A stretch of DNA of 8,423 bases from positions 1-8,423 of the forward strand of contig JAFQDY010000192.1 in NCBI GenBank assembly GCA_017399325.1, in the 5' to 3' direction. Source of the stretch: Oscillospiraceae bacterium. GTDB lineage: Bacteria > Bacillota > Clostridia > Oscillospirales > Oscillospiraceae. Of the stretch, positions 1 through 6,801 are shown piece by piece (positions within the stretch are counted from its first letter, which is position 1; the number at the start of each line of letters is the position of its first letter). Below the pieces are notes generated by a model. The model had not been told where the DNA came from and ran no database searches. It saw only the letters and a list, made by a program, of their open reading frames with translations. A program made the translations under genes and the position numbers.

Positions 1-899
1 GGCTCGATATTGCCATAGAAAGAGGCCGCATCCCGGACACTTTTATTCTTTCTGCGTTCGCTGCGGACACGGCCCAAGTCCGCATCCTGCACAAGCAGGT
101 AATCGGTCTGCAATTCCTGCTGGTTCTCTGCCAACAGGTTACCGTCTGCCGCGATCAGACTATGACCGGAGAATACCAAGTCTTGTGTGGATTCGGTATA
201 GCCGGAAGATGTATAGGCATAAACACAACTGCAGATGGAAGATTGGTGCTTCACCAAATTGCGGCGGTAGGCGCGCTTGCCCACGGTCTCGTTGGAGGCA
301 GACAGGTTCAAAATCACTTCTGCGCCGTTTAAGGTCAGCATTGTAGAGGGTGGCATAGGCGTCCACAGATCTTCGCAGATCTCCACACCCAGCATAGTGC
401 CGTCACCGATCTTGAACACCAGATCACGGCCAACGGGAATTTCGTATGCCTCTTCCAATCCCAACTGGCGGGAATCAACGGTCTTTTGACACAGGTCTTC
501 GGAAGACGAGAACCAGCGGCGCTCATAAAATTCTTTATAGTTGGGCAGATAGGTCTTGGGGACGATGCCGTGGATCTTGCCCTTGGACAGAACCACTGCG
601 CAGTTATACATCTGTCCGCCGATGACCAGCGGCGCGCCCACAGCAACGGTCAACTGGGGTGCTGCCTTTGTGCAGCCGCAGATCACCGCCAACCCTTCAT
701 TGGTTGCATCCAAAAGCGCCTTTTGGAAAAACAGGTCTGCGCAGGTATAGCCGGTGAGCGCCAGTTCCGGAAATACGAGAATGTCGCAACCGGCATCATT
801 CGCTTCGGAAATCTTGCAGCAAATATCCACAGTATTTTGTTTCACATCTGCCAACCGGACAGGCGGCACGGCGCAGCCAATTCTTACAAAATCAAGCAT
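1..899 (-). CDS. nadE: Glutamine-dependent NAD+ synthetase, N-terminal part (cut by window edge)
   Basis: This should make NAD+ from deamido-NAD+ and ATP in the cytoplasm, with ammonia released from glutamine by an N-terminal nitrilase-type amidase domain. Only that domain (299 codons) is in the window; the frame is open to base 1, so the synthetase domain lies outside. The nitrilase triad is visible: Glu45 in FPELALTGY, Lys115 in VPKTYLPNYKEFYE and Cys175 in GVEICEDLW. The later stretches LSASNETVGKRAYRR and STQDLVFSGHSLIA are typical of the NadE amidase domain rather than of a free-standing amidase. The ATG at 897-899 is chosen because GGAGGG sits about 5 bases upstream. It is divergent from the WYL regulator, 131 bp away. 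A lone nitrilase cannot be fully excluded without the missing end. Confidence 0.9.
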   Translation of the reverse strand, partial: MLDFVRIGCAVPPVRLADVKQNTVDICCKISEANDAGCDILVFPELALTGYTCADLFFQKALLDATNEGLAVICGCTKAAPQLTVAVGAPLVIGGQMYNCAVVLSKGKIHGIVPKTYLPNYKEFYERRWFSSSEDLCQKTVDSRQLGLEEAYEIPVGRDLVFKIGDGTMLGVEICEDLWTPMPPSTMLTLNGAEVILNLSASNETVGKRAYRRNLVKHQSSICSCVYAYTSSGYTESTQDLVFSGHSLIAADGNLLAENQQELQTDYLLVQDADLGRVRSERRKNKSVRDAASFYGNIE

Positions 900-930
900 A
901 GCGTCCCTCCATAATATCATTTCTGATGCT

Positions 931-958
931 ATCATACCACATTCTTGCAATTTTGCAA
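931..958 (-). promoter_or_regulatory. Probable SigA-type promoter of nadE
   Basis: Read on the minus strand: TTGCAA (-35, 953-958), a 16-base spacer, then TATGAT (-10, 931-936) with an extended TGG just before it. The start of nadE lies about 30 bases further on. The -35 box abuts the inverted repeat at 958-980. Confidence 0.65.
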
Positions 959-980
959 ACGGAATCTGAAAAATTCCGTT
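958..980. promoter_or_regulatory. Inverted repeat in the nadE/WYL divergent promoter region, possible operator
   Basis: AACGGAAT (958-965) and ATTCCGTT (973-980) are perfect 8-bp arms around a 7-base centre. The right arm overlaps the -35 box of the WYL gene promoter (979-984) and the left arm touches the -35 box of nadE (953-958). It is not followed by a T-run in either direction, so a terminator is unlikely. Binding by the neighbouring WYL protein is inference from position only. Confidence 0.5.
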
Positions 981-1007
981 CACAAGTAGATTTTTATATG
1001 GTATACT
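979..1007 (+). promoter_or_regulatory. Probable SigA-type promoter of the WYL regulator gene
   Basis: TTCACA (979-984), a 17-base spacer and TATACT (1002-1007). The expected transcript would begin near 1013 and carry a leader of under 20 bases with the ribosome site GGAGGTG at 1019-1025. Confidence 0.75.
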
Positions 1008-1030
1008 GGAAGAAAAACGGAGGTGTTCCT

Positions 1031-2005
1031 ATGCCAAAATCCGACAATCAAAAGTTGAAGATCCTCTACATTCTTGACTACTTACAAAGAAACTCCCACG
1101 AGGATCACCCCGTGAGAGCATCTGAACTGATCGCTATGTTAGACCGCCACAACATTTCCTGCGACAGAAAGACGGTCTATTCCGATGTGGCCGCATTGCA
1201 GGATTACGGCGTGGATATTATCTCCATTCCCGGCAAAAACGGCGGTTATTACATCGGCTCCCGGAATTTTGAACTGCCGGAACTGAAACTGCTGATCGAC
1301 GCGGTTCTGTCCAGCCGTTACTTAACGGAAAAGAAGTCCCGGGAACTGATCGAAAAACTGCTGACCCAATGCAACGAGCAGGATGCCAAACTGATGAAGC
1401 GAAATGTCCTTGTTTCCGGTCGGGTCAAGAGTATGAATGAGACCATCTATTACAGCGTGGACACCATTCAGGAGGCCATCGCTCAAAATAAGCAGATCAC
1501 ATTCCGCTATTTTGACTGGGACTTCGGCAGCAAGCGGAAGTACCGGGAAAAACCCTATGTTGCCAGCCCCTACGGCCTGTGTCAGGACAATGAAAACTGC
1601 TACCTGCTTGCCCTGTCCGAACGCCACGGCATCACCTCTTATCGGTTAGACCGTATGAGTGATATTGAAGTCCTTAAAGACTCCCGTATCCCCTGCCCCG
1701 AACTGACCGGAAAGGCGCTGATCGATCACGCAAACCGGTTGTTCCAAATGTATTCCGGTGATGCGGTGGATGTAAAATTGCGTTTTCACAAGAGCCTTCT
1801 GAATGTGGTGATCGACCGGTTCGGCAAGGATACTATGCTGATCCCCGATGGCGAGGATCATTTCAATTTTACTGTTCAGGTTGCCGTTTCTCCCATGTTT
1901 TTAAGTTGGGTGATGGGATTCGGCAGTAAGGCGAAGATCCTCTACCCCCAAAGTGTCGCCGACGCGTTGTGCGATCTGTGCCGGGATGCTATGAGCCAGT
2001 ACTGA
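1031..2005 (+). CDS. WYL-domain transcription regulator (HTH-WYL-WCX)
   Basis: A 324-residue cytoplasmic DNA-binding regulator. Residues about 1-75 form a DeoR/HTH_11-like winged helix, with the recognition segment SCDRKTVYSDVAAL (43-56) and a wing GKNGGYYIG. Residues about 140-212 form the WYL ligand-binding domain, ending in TSYRLDRMSDIEVL. Residues about 245-320 match the WCX extension (FLSWVMGFG). The name-giving W-Y-L is Cys190-Tyr191-Leu192 here. In this family the WYL domain senses small molecules or nucleic acid, but the ligand here is unknown. The ATG at 1031 is chosen over an in-frame ATG at 926 because 926 is upstream of the promoter and 1031 has GGAGGTG five bases before it. The gene is divergent from nadE and overlaps the lipoprotein gene tail to tail by 17 bp. 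Autoregulation, and control of nadE, are plausible but unproven. Confidence 0.88.
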   Translation: MPKSDNQKLKILYILDYLQRNSHEDHPVRASELIAMLDRHNISCDRKTVYSDVAALQDYGVDIISIPGKNGGYYIGSRNFELPELKLLIDAVLSSRYLTEKKSRELIEKLLTQCNEQDAKLMKRNVLVSGRVKSMNETIYYSVDTIQEAIAQNKQITFRYFDWDFGSKRKYREKPYVASPYGLCQDNENCYLLALSERHGITSYRLDRMSDIEVLKDSRIPCPELTGKALIDHANRLFQMYSGDAVDVKLRFHKSLLNVVIDRFGKDTMLIPDGEDHFNFTVQVAVSPMFLSWVMGFGSKAKILYPQSVADALCDLCRDAMSQY

Positions 2006-2510
2006 TCTGCTCGGTTTCTGTGGCCAGACGGAATGACGCAAAAATCTCCTGCCATGTTGGCTGCACCGTTCCGCCCTTGCTCTCGTCGGCAGTTGCGGTC
2101 AGCACATAATGGTACGCTCCGTCGTCCAGCACGCAGCCTCTGCCCACTTGGATGCCGCCTTCTCCGTTGGTAGCCCAGACCCACTGGTAGCGCTTCACAT
2201 CGTCCTGCTTCGTCTGAATGATCTGCAGGTTTTCCATATCCATACCGGTAGCGGTTTGGATGGTGCGTTTCAGGTCACCGGCTTCCATTGTCTGCACCAT
2301 CACCGTGTAATCGTCACACAGGTGCAGTTTGCCTGCGGTTTCGTCCTGTAATGTGGGTGTGGATAATTCCGGCGGCAGGTCCACAAGAACCTGCTGCATC
2401 GTTGCCGAAACAGGCGTATCCTGCGAATCGGCAATGGTTTCCAACGTCTGTTTCTTGCTGCAGCCCACAAGAAACAACGCCGCCAAAGGCAAAATCCAAA
2501 GTTTTTTCAT
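1989..2510 (-). CDS. Small lipoprotein of unknown function
   Basis: A 173-residue predicted lipoprotein. The N-terminus MKKLWILPLAALFLVGC is a signal peptide with a lipobox (LVGC) giving Cys17 as the lipid-modified residue, so the mature protein should be tethered to the outer face of the membrane. The rest is soluble, with conserved-looking aromatic segments (YQWVWATNGEGG at 108-119, GAYHYVLTAT at 131-140, TWQEIFASF at 152-160) and two further cysteines (65 and 126). I recognise no named domain; similar lipoproteins are a vague memory from Oscillospiraceae genomes, not a verified match. The start at 2510 is preferred to an in-frame ATG at 2540 because GGAGGGG lies just before it and the signal peptide begins there. 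No convincing promoter is seen, and it must lie inside the DUF1294 gene. Confidence 0.8.
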   Translation of the reverse strand: MKKLWILPLAALFLVGCSKKQTLETIADSQDTPVSATMQQVLVDLPPELSTPTLQDETAGKLHLCDDYTVMVQTMEAGDLKRTIQTATGMDMENLQIIQTKQDDVKRYQWVWATNGEGGIQVGRGCVLDDGAYHYVLTATADESKGGTVQPTWQEIFASFRLATETEQISTGS

Positions 2511-2539
2511 ACTGACCCCTCCAGAAAGGAATTTTAACA

Positions 2540-2788
2540 ATGCTCATTTACCTGTTAGTAGTTAATGCCGTTGGGTTTGCAGTTATGCTTTACGATAAGT
2601 ATTTGGCCCGAAATAATCTTTGGCGCATCCCGGAAACCACACTTTTCGGCATTGCGGTCATTGGGGGCAGCATTGGATGTCTTTGCGGTATGTACACCGT
2701 CCGCCACAAGACGAAGCACCGTTCCTTCACTTTGGGAATTCCGGCCATTCTGGTGACGCAGATCTTGCTTGTTTACTTTTTGCGATAA
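2540..2788 (+). CDS. DUF1294 family small membrane protein
   Basis: An 82-residue integral membrane protein with about three hydrophobic segments (roughly 1-17, 34-50, 63-81). The DUF1294 signature is clear: YDK at 18-20, WRIPE at 28-32, a GGSIG turn, then GM at 50-51 and the basic loop RHKTKH at 55-60. Length is normal for the family, whose function is unknown. Ribosome site AAAGGA lies about 9 bases upstream. It is divergent from the lipoprotein gene, with 29 bp between the start codons, and ends a few bases before a strong terminator. Its promoter is not evident and would lie within the first codons of the lipoprotein gene. Confidence 0.88.
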   Translation: MLIYLLVVNAVGFAVMLYDKYLARNNLWRIPETTLFGIAVIGGSIGCLCGMYTVRHKTKHRSFTLGIPAILVTQILLVYFLR

Positions 2789-2792
2789 GAAA

Positions 2793-2830
2793 AACGGCGC
2801 AGAAGAAATTCTTCTGCGCCGTTACTTTTT
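2793..2830. terminator. Two-way intrinsic terminator between DUF1294 and the redox operon
   Basis: A perfect 13-bp stem (AACGGCGCAGAAG, 2793-2805, with its complement at 2811-2823) around a 5-base loop. The plus strand continues ACTTTTT and the minus strand continues TTTCTTATC. It lies 4 bases after the DUF1294 stop and 5 bases after the stop of the minus-strand cysteine-rich gene, so it can end both transcripts. Confidence 0.92.
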
Positions 2831-3281
2831 AGTTGTTTATAGGGTGTTCTGCGATAAATTCGTCCATCAGTTTTGCCGCGGTGGCCACCATTCGGACACA
2901 AGGGCGGGACGCATAGTATGCTTCCGTTCTGGGGAATGGATTGGGATCGCTGGGCGGGTTTTTCAGGATCTCACGGCAGACGATACTGCCGTTTTGCTCC
3001 CGGAATTTATTGGCCAGTTCCTGCACCTGTGTGTAGGTTTGCTTCTTGGCCGCGTCATCTTCCGGAGAATCATAGCCGTAAAGGCAGCCAAGCACAAACA
3101 ACATACCGCTGACCGCGCCACAGACCTCCCGCAATCTGCCCATACCGCCGCCAAATGAGGAGATCATTCGAGCGGTGGTTTTTTCATCCAAGCCGGTTAC
3201 ATCGCAAAAGGCAACTGCCACGGCTTGGGCGCAATTATAACCGTCATAAAACAGTTTTGATGCTTTCTGAATGTGATCCAT
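2829..3281 (-). CDS. C_GCAxxG_C_C family putative redox protein
   Basis: A 150-residue cytoplasmic protein of the cysteine-rich C_GCAxxG_C_C family, thought to be redox-active from its conserved cysteines; no reaction is established. Cysteines are at 17, 26, 54, 66, 102 and 128. The core is the glycine-rich FGGGMGRLREVCGAVSG (43-59), followed by LGCLYGY, and the family's late cysteines appear in VCREIL and RPCVRM. All positions are Cys codons; no in-frame UGA suggests selenocysteine. It is the last gene of the three-gene operon, 11 bases after the flavin dehydrogenase. Its AAGGAG ribosome site overlaps that gene's stop codon, which suggests coupled translation. Pairing with flavoproteins fits a role in thiol or electron transfer (inference). 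Confidence 0.85.
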   Translation of the reverse strand: MDHIQKASKLFYDGYNCAQAVAVAFCDVTGLDEKTTARMISSFGGGMGRLREVCGAVSGMLFVLGCLYGYDSPEDDAAKKQTYTQVQELANKFREQNGSIVCREILKNPPSDPNPFPRTEAYYASRPCVRMVATAAKLMDEFIAEHPINN

Positions 3282-3292
3282 AGTGTCACTCC

Positions 3293-4870
3293 TTATAAAT
3301 TCTCGATCAGTTTTTCGGCGCACACAATACCGTCGATGGCCGCAGACATAATGCCGCCGGCGTAGCCTGCGCCCTCACCTGCCGGATACAGACCGGAAAG
3401 ACCTGTGGATTGGCCGCTTTCATCCCGGACGATCCGCACCGGAGAAGAACTTCTGGTTTCCGGGGCGGTCAGCACACTGTCAGGCGCTGCAAAGCCTTTC
3501 AGGTTGGCATCCAACATAGGCAGTGCGGTTTCTAGGGCGTCTGTGATTTTTGCAGGCAGCACGTGGTGCAGATCGCACCATTTCACACCCGGTTTGTAGG
3601 TAGGTTTCACTGCACCGGCATCGGTTGACGGACGGCCTGCCAAAAAGTCTTCTACCCGCTGGGCGGGTGCGGCGTATGTTTTGCCGCCCACCGTATAGGC
3701 CTTCTGCTCGATCTCCCGCTGCCAGTACATACCGGCCAAGGGGTCATCGGAGGGAAAATCCTTGGGATTGACCGTTACAAGCAGCGCCGCATTGGCGTTA
3801 TCCCCATCCCGGTCGGCATAACTCATACCGTTGGTAACAACGCCGCCTTCTTCCGAGGCCGCCGCCACCACAAATCCTCCGGGGCACATACAGAAGGTAT
3901 AAACGGTATCGTCTTCCAGATGCTTGACCAGTTTGTAGTCCGCCGGGGGCAAAACCGGATTGTACGCCCCATACTGGGATGCATCGATCGTATGTTGGGG
4001 ATGCTCGATCCGTACACCCATAGCAAAGGGTTTGGCCTCCATGGGAATGTTCTGCTTTTGCAAGGTTTCAAATGTATCTCTTGCGCTGTGGCCAATGGCG
4101 AAGATCGCCTGATCACAGGGTAGCATTTCGTTGCCGTTAATTTCCAGGCCGGTGAGTTTGCCGTCTTCCTGCAAAATTCCAGTCACCTGCGCGCAGAACC
4201 GCACTTCACCGCCCAAAGAGATAATTCTCTGCCGCAGATTCTGCACCACGGTGAGCAGCACATCCGTACCCACATGGGGTTTGGCATCAAACAAAATATT
4301 CTCTCTTGCACCCATCTTTACAAACTGTTCCAAGATCCAGCCGATGCGGGGGTTATTCACGCCGGTGTTCAGTTTGCCGTCGGAAAATGTGCCTGCGCCG
4401 CCTTCCCCGAACTGTACATTGGATTTTACATTCAGTTCGCCGGTTTCCCAGAATTTTTGCACCTTTTCGTGGCGGGATTGGGTATTCTCGCCCCGCTCCA
4501 GTACCAACGGACGCAGACCGGCCATAGCCAGAATCAGCGCCGCGAACATACCGGCCGGGCCAAAACCTACCACAACAGGTCGGGATTTCGGCACTTTATC
4601 GGTTTTAGGTGGTTTGTAGTATTTGTCGGCGGCAATGCTTGCCCGCTTGCAGCCGGATTGCTTGAGGATCTTATTTTCGTTCCCATCCACCGCCACGTCC
4701 ACCGTATATACGATCCGCACATCCGGTTTCTTGCGGGCATCCACCGACCGACGGACGATGGAAAGCCTGCGTATCTTCGATGCGGACACCCGCAGCGCTT
4801 GCGCCGCCTCGTAGGACAGTTGCGCGACCGTATGCTCCGGTGGCAGAGATATTTCGCGAATTCGAATCAT
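3293..4870 (-). CDS. FAD-dependent dehydrogenase, COG2509 type
   Basis: A 525-residue flavoprotein of the uncharacterised COG2509 family. Residues 1-90 form the small N-terminal domain usual in this family. The FAD-binding dinucleotide motif is VVVGFGPAGMFAAL (99-112), ending in the acidic LVLERG. Further family marks are VQFGEGGAGTFSDGKLNTG (152-170), FAIGHSARDTF in the middle and YPAGEGAGYAGGIMSAAIDG near the C-terminus. The substrate is unknown. The start at 4870 is chosen because it forms an ATGA overlap with the upstream flavoprotein gene and has AAGGAAA before it; a longer in-frame start at 4924 would lie deep in that gene. It is the middle gene of the redox operon. Confidence 0.88.
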   Translation of the reverse strand: MIRIREISLPPEHTVAQLSYEAAQALRVSASKIRRLSIVRRSVDARKKPDVRIVYTVDVAVDGNENKILKQSGCKRASIAADKYYKPPKTDKVPKSRPVVVGFGPAGMFAALILAMAGLRPLVLERGENTQSRHEKVQKFWETGELNVKSNVQFGEGGAGTFSDGKLNTGVNNPRIGWILEQFVKMGARENILFDAKPHVGTDVLLTVVQNLRQRIISLGGEVRFCAQVTGILQEDGKLTGLEINGNEMLPCDQAIFAIGHSARDTFETLQKQNIPMEAKPFAMGVRIEHPQHTIDASQYGAYNPVLPPADYKLVKHLEDDTVYTFCMCPGGFVVAAASEEGGVVTNGMSYADRDGDNANAALLVTVNPKDFPSDDPLAGMYWQREIEQKAYTVGGKTYAAPAQRVEDFLAGRPSTDAGAVKPTYKPGVKWCDLHHVLPAKITDALETALPMLDANLKGFAAPDSVLTAPETRSSSPVRIVRDESGQSTGLSGLYPAGEGAGYAGGIMSAAIDGIVCAEKLIENL

Positions 4871-6081
4871 CGGGTTTCCTTTCCTGCGTGGCTTCCCGCC
4901 ATACGGCCGGAACTCCAAGCCCACTGCAAATTATAGCCGCCGCAATCGCCGTCAATATCCAGCACTTCGCCACAGGCATACAGGCCGGGAATCAGACGAC
5001 TTTCCATGGTTTCAGGGTCAAAATCTTCTGTGCGGACGCCGCCGGCGGTCACCTGGGCGCTGTCCATACCAAGGGGTTCTGTCAAAGTGATCTCCAGGGA
5101 CTTTACCGCCTGACAGACCGCCTGCGCTTCCGAATCGCTCAATTCCTTGATAAATGTTTTGCCCTTTACGCCGGCAGTTTTGGTCAACACGCGGCCCAGG
5201 CGGTTGTGGAGAATGCCGGTGAGCAACTCCTCCATTGGCAAATTAGAACTTCTCCGTCTATTCAGTTCGTCAGATAATTGTGTTTCTGTCCAATCGGGCA
5301 AAAAGTCCAGTTTGGCCGTCCATTCCCCTGACCCGTAACAAACATCCCGGGAGATCTCAAACACCACCGGGCCGGAAATGCCCATCTCTGTCAGTTGCAG
5401 TTCGCCGGTGCTTTGGTTGAAAGGTTCTCCGTCTTCGAAGATCTCCACATGGCAGTTGGCGCGGACACCTTTGAGCCCATTGACACCGCCCCAGGATGTT
5501 TTGATCTGCACCAGCGAGGGACGGAGTTTTGTAGACTTATGGCCCAATTGCGCCAGCAGTTTATAGCCGGACATACTGCCGCCCAGTTTACTGCCGGCAA
5601 GACCGCCGCAGCAGACGATCAGTTTGTCGCAAGACAGTATTTCTCCTTGTCCTGCCACCAAAAATCCTGTGTCGGTTTTTTGCACTTTTTCCACTTCAAA
5701 ACCCAGTTTTAAGGTAATATTCGGTTTGTCAAGATTCAGCCGCAGCACATCCACCACGGAATTGGCCTGATCGGAATAAGGATATACCTTTCCGCTTTCT
5801 TCCGTGACGGTATAAAGTCCCAATTCGGCAAACCATTTCAAGGTTGCGGTCGGGTCAAACGCTTGCATAGCAGGCAGCACAAAGTCCGGGGTTTCCCCGT
5901 GGTAACCCCCGTTTGCGGCGTTCATATTGGACAGGTTGCACCGACCGTTTCCCGTGGCCTGCAATTTGCGGCCCACCCGGGCCTGCCGTTCAAACAAAAT
6001 AACATTCGCATTGGGATTTTCCGCAGCCGCCAAAGCCGCCGCCATACCGGACGCACCGGCGCCGATAATTCCGATAACCAT
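4867..6081 (-). CDS. BaiN/HI0933-type NAD(P)/FAD-dependent oxidoreductase
   Basis: A 404-residue flavoprotein, normal length for the HI0933 family (Pfam HI0933_like; some members are named BaiN or RdsA). FAD-binding GAGASG is at residues 7-12. The family signature GRKLQATGNGRCNLSN is at 38-52, and the C-terminal FAD contact GEVLDIDGDCGGYNLQWAWSSG is at 371-392. The exact reaction is not predictable: bile-acid reduction was proposed for one clostridial member, and the sequence alone does not support extending that here. The start at 6081 has AGGTGAT upstream; an in-frame start at 6132 lies beyond the -10 box and is rejected. It is the first gene of the three-gene redox operon, and its stop overlaps the next start as ATGA. 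Confidence 0.88.
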   Translation of the reverse strand: MVIGIIGAGASGMAAALAAAENPNANVILFERQARVGRKLQATGNGRCNLSNMNAANGGYHGETPDFVLPAMQAFDPTATLKWFAELGLYTVTEESGKVYPYSDQANSVVDVLRLNLDKPNITLKLGFEVEKVQKTDTGFLVAGQGEILSCDKLIVCCGGLAGSKLGGSMSGYKLLAQLGHKSTKLRPSLVQIKTSWGGVNGLKGVRANCHVEIFEDGEPFNQSTGELQLTEMGISGPVVFEISRDVCYGSGEWTAKLDFLPDWTETQLSDELNRRRSSNLPMEELLTGILHNRLGRVLTKTAGVKGKTFIKELSDSEAQAVCQAVKSLEITLTEPLGMDSAQVTAGGVRTEDFDPETMESRLIPGLYACGEVLDIDGDCGGYNLQWAWSSGRMAGSHAGKETR

Positions 6082-6103
6082 TGTATCACCTGCTTTCTCC
6101 CCT

Positions 6104-6132
6104 ATTATAATGGAGATTTCTTCTATAAACAA
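6104..6132 (-). promoter_or_regulatory. Probable promoter of the three-gene redox operon
   Basis: On the minus strand: TTGTTT (-35, 6127-6132), a 17-base spacer and a perfect TATAAT (-10, 6104-6109). Transcription would begin near 6097, leaving a leader of about 16 bases before the ATG at 6081. Confidence 0.7.
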
Positions 6133-6143
6133 GGAAAACTTTC

Positions 6144-6171
6144 TTGCATTGCCAAAAAGGTGTGGTATAAT
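6144..6171 (+). promoter_or_regulatory. Probable promoter of the DUF896 gene
   Basis: TTGCAT (6144-6149), a 16-base spacer and TATAAT (6166-6171) with an extended TGG in front. It is divergent from the redox-operon promoter, with the two -35 boxes about 11 bases apart. Confidence 0.75.
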
Positions 6172-6203
6172 ACAGTTAACAATTGTGAAAACGAGGTAAC
6201 CCT

Positions 6204-6413
6204 ATGGATATGAATTCCGTCATTGCACGCATTAACGAACTGGCCGCCAAGGCAAAGACCGAGCAGGGCCTTACCCCCGAAGAACTGGCAGAGCGGGACA
6301 AACTCCGCCGCATTTACATCGACTCTGTGAAAGCCAGCCTGACCGGCCAACTGGACAACACCTATATTGTGCGTCCCGATGGCACAAAAACAAAACTGGA
6401 AAAGAAAAGTTAA
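6204..6413 (+). CDS. DUF896 (YnzC-like, UPF0291) small protein
   Basis: A 69-residue cytoplasmic protein of the DUF896 family, widespread in Firmicutes; Bacillus subtilis YnzC is a member and the function is poorly known. The helical hairpin signature is clear: IARINELAAKAKTEQGLTPEE (7-27), then LRRIYIDSVKASLTGQL and the tail IVRPDGTKTKL. Length matches the family. GAGGT lies about 7 bases before the ATG at 6204; a second in-frame ATG two codons later could also serve. It is a single-gene transcript between its own promoter and the terminator at 6419-6450. Confidence 0.9.
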   Translation: MDMNSVIARINELAAKAKTEQGLTPEELAERDKLRRIYIDSVKASLTGQLDNTYIVRPDGTKTKLEKKS

Positions 6414-6418
6414 ATAAA

Positions 6419-6450
6419 AAACGGAGGTGCACCGCACCTCCGTTTCTTTC
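6419..6450. terminator. Two-way intrinsic terminator between DUF896 and secG
   Basis: A perfect 12-bp stem (AAACGGAGGTGC, 6419-6430, with its complement at 6434-6445) around the loop ACC. The plus strand continues CTTTC. The minus strand continues TTTATTTAAC after the stem, giving a six-T run counting the stem end. It is 5 bases after the DUF896 stop on one side and 6 bases after the secG stop on the other. Confidence 0.92.
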
Positions 6451-6456
6451 ATTTCA

Positions 6457-6693
6457 TCAGATCAAGCACAGAACCAAAGTCAGGACGATCCAAACAAGGG
6501 CAATCCACTTGGTTGCGGAAGCCAGCATCTTATCCAAACTACCGTTCTTGCTCTTATTCATATAAGAATCACTGTTGCCGGAAATGGCGCCGGACAGGCC
6601 GGAAGACTTGCCGGACTGGAGCAGAACCACCACAACCAGCAGAACGCTGGCGATCACTTCCAGAACAGTAATCACAATCTTAAGAATATCCAT
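6457..6693 (-). CDS. secG: Preprotein translocase subunit SecG
   Basis: A 78-residue membrane protein that joins SecY and SecE in the Sec protein-export channel. It has two transmembrane helices (about residues 3-24 and 57-77). Between them is the well-conserved cytoplasmic loop LLQSGKSSGLSGAISG, diagnostic of Gram-positive SecG. Length is typical. The start at 6693 is chosen because GGAGGGAGG lies about 7 bases upstream and the first helix begins right after it. It lies downstream of prfB on the same strand with 108 bp between, and has its own promoter; read-through from prfB is also possible because I see no terminator there. Confidence 0.93.
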   Translation of the reverse strand: MDILKIVITVLEVIASVLLVVVVLLQSGKSSGLSGAISGNSDSYMNKSKNGSLDKMLASATKWIALVWIVLTLVLCLI

Positions 6694-6755
6694 TTCGTAA
6701 CCTCCCTCCGCATACCGCACCTCGGATCGCGGGTTGTACATCTAAAGTCCACGAT

Positions 6756-6784
6756 AGTATAGCATAGGAAAACAAAAAATGCAA
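6756..6784 (-). promoter_or_regulatory. Probable promoter of secG
   Basis: On the minus strand: TTGCAT (-35, 6779-6784), a 17-base spacer and TATACT (-10, 6756-6761) with an extended TGC before it. It starts just after the prfB stop and leaves a leader of about 55 bases before secG. Confidence 0.72.
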
Positions 6785-6801
6785 GTATTTTTCCTAATTT
6801 T

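Noticed and set aside
1013..1025. The same 13 bases, AAAAACGGAGGTG, occur at 1013-1025 and 6417-6429
   Set aside because: One is a ribosome site after an A-run, the other half of a terminator stem; a chance match around the common GGAGGTG.
926..1030. Longer N-terminus for the WYL regulator from an ATG at 926
   Set aside because: It lies upstream of the -35 and -10 boxes and has no ribosome site; the domain begins at 1031.
1031..2005. WYL protein as a regulator of a phage-defence system (CapW/BrxR type)
   Set aside because: Neighbouring genes are housekeeping or redox genes and no defence gene is in the window.
4274..4936. 220-codon plus-strand frame, and other long plus-strand frames such as 486-914 and 5863-6213
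   Set aside because: They lie antisense to well-supported genes, have no ribosome sites or recognisable domains, and reflect codon composition of the real strand.
4867..6081. Bile-acid reductase function for the BaiN-like protein
   Set aside because: The family is broad and its biochemical assignment is uncertain; no other bile-acid genes are nearby.
6082..6132. Longer N-terminus for the BaiN-like protein from 6132
   Set aside because: The extension covers the operon promoter, and the FAD motif starts normally right after Met at 6081.
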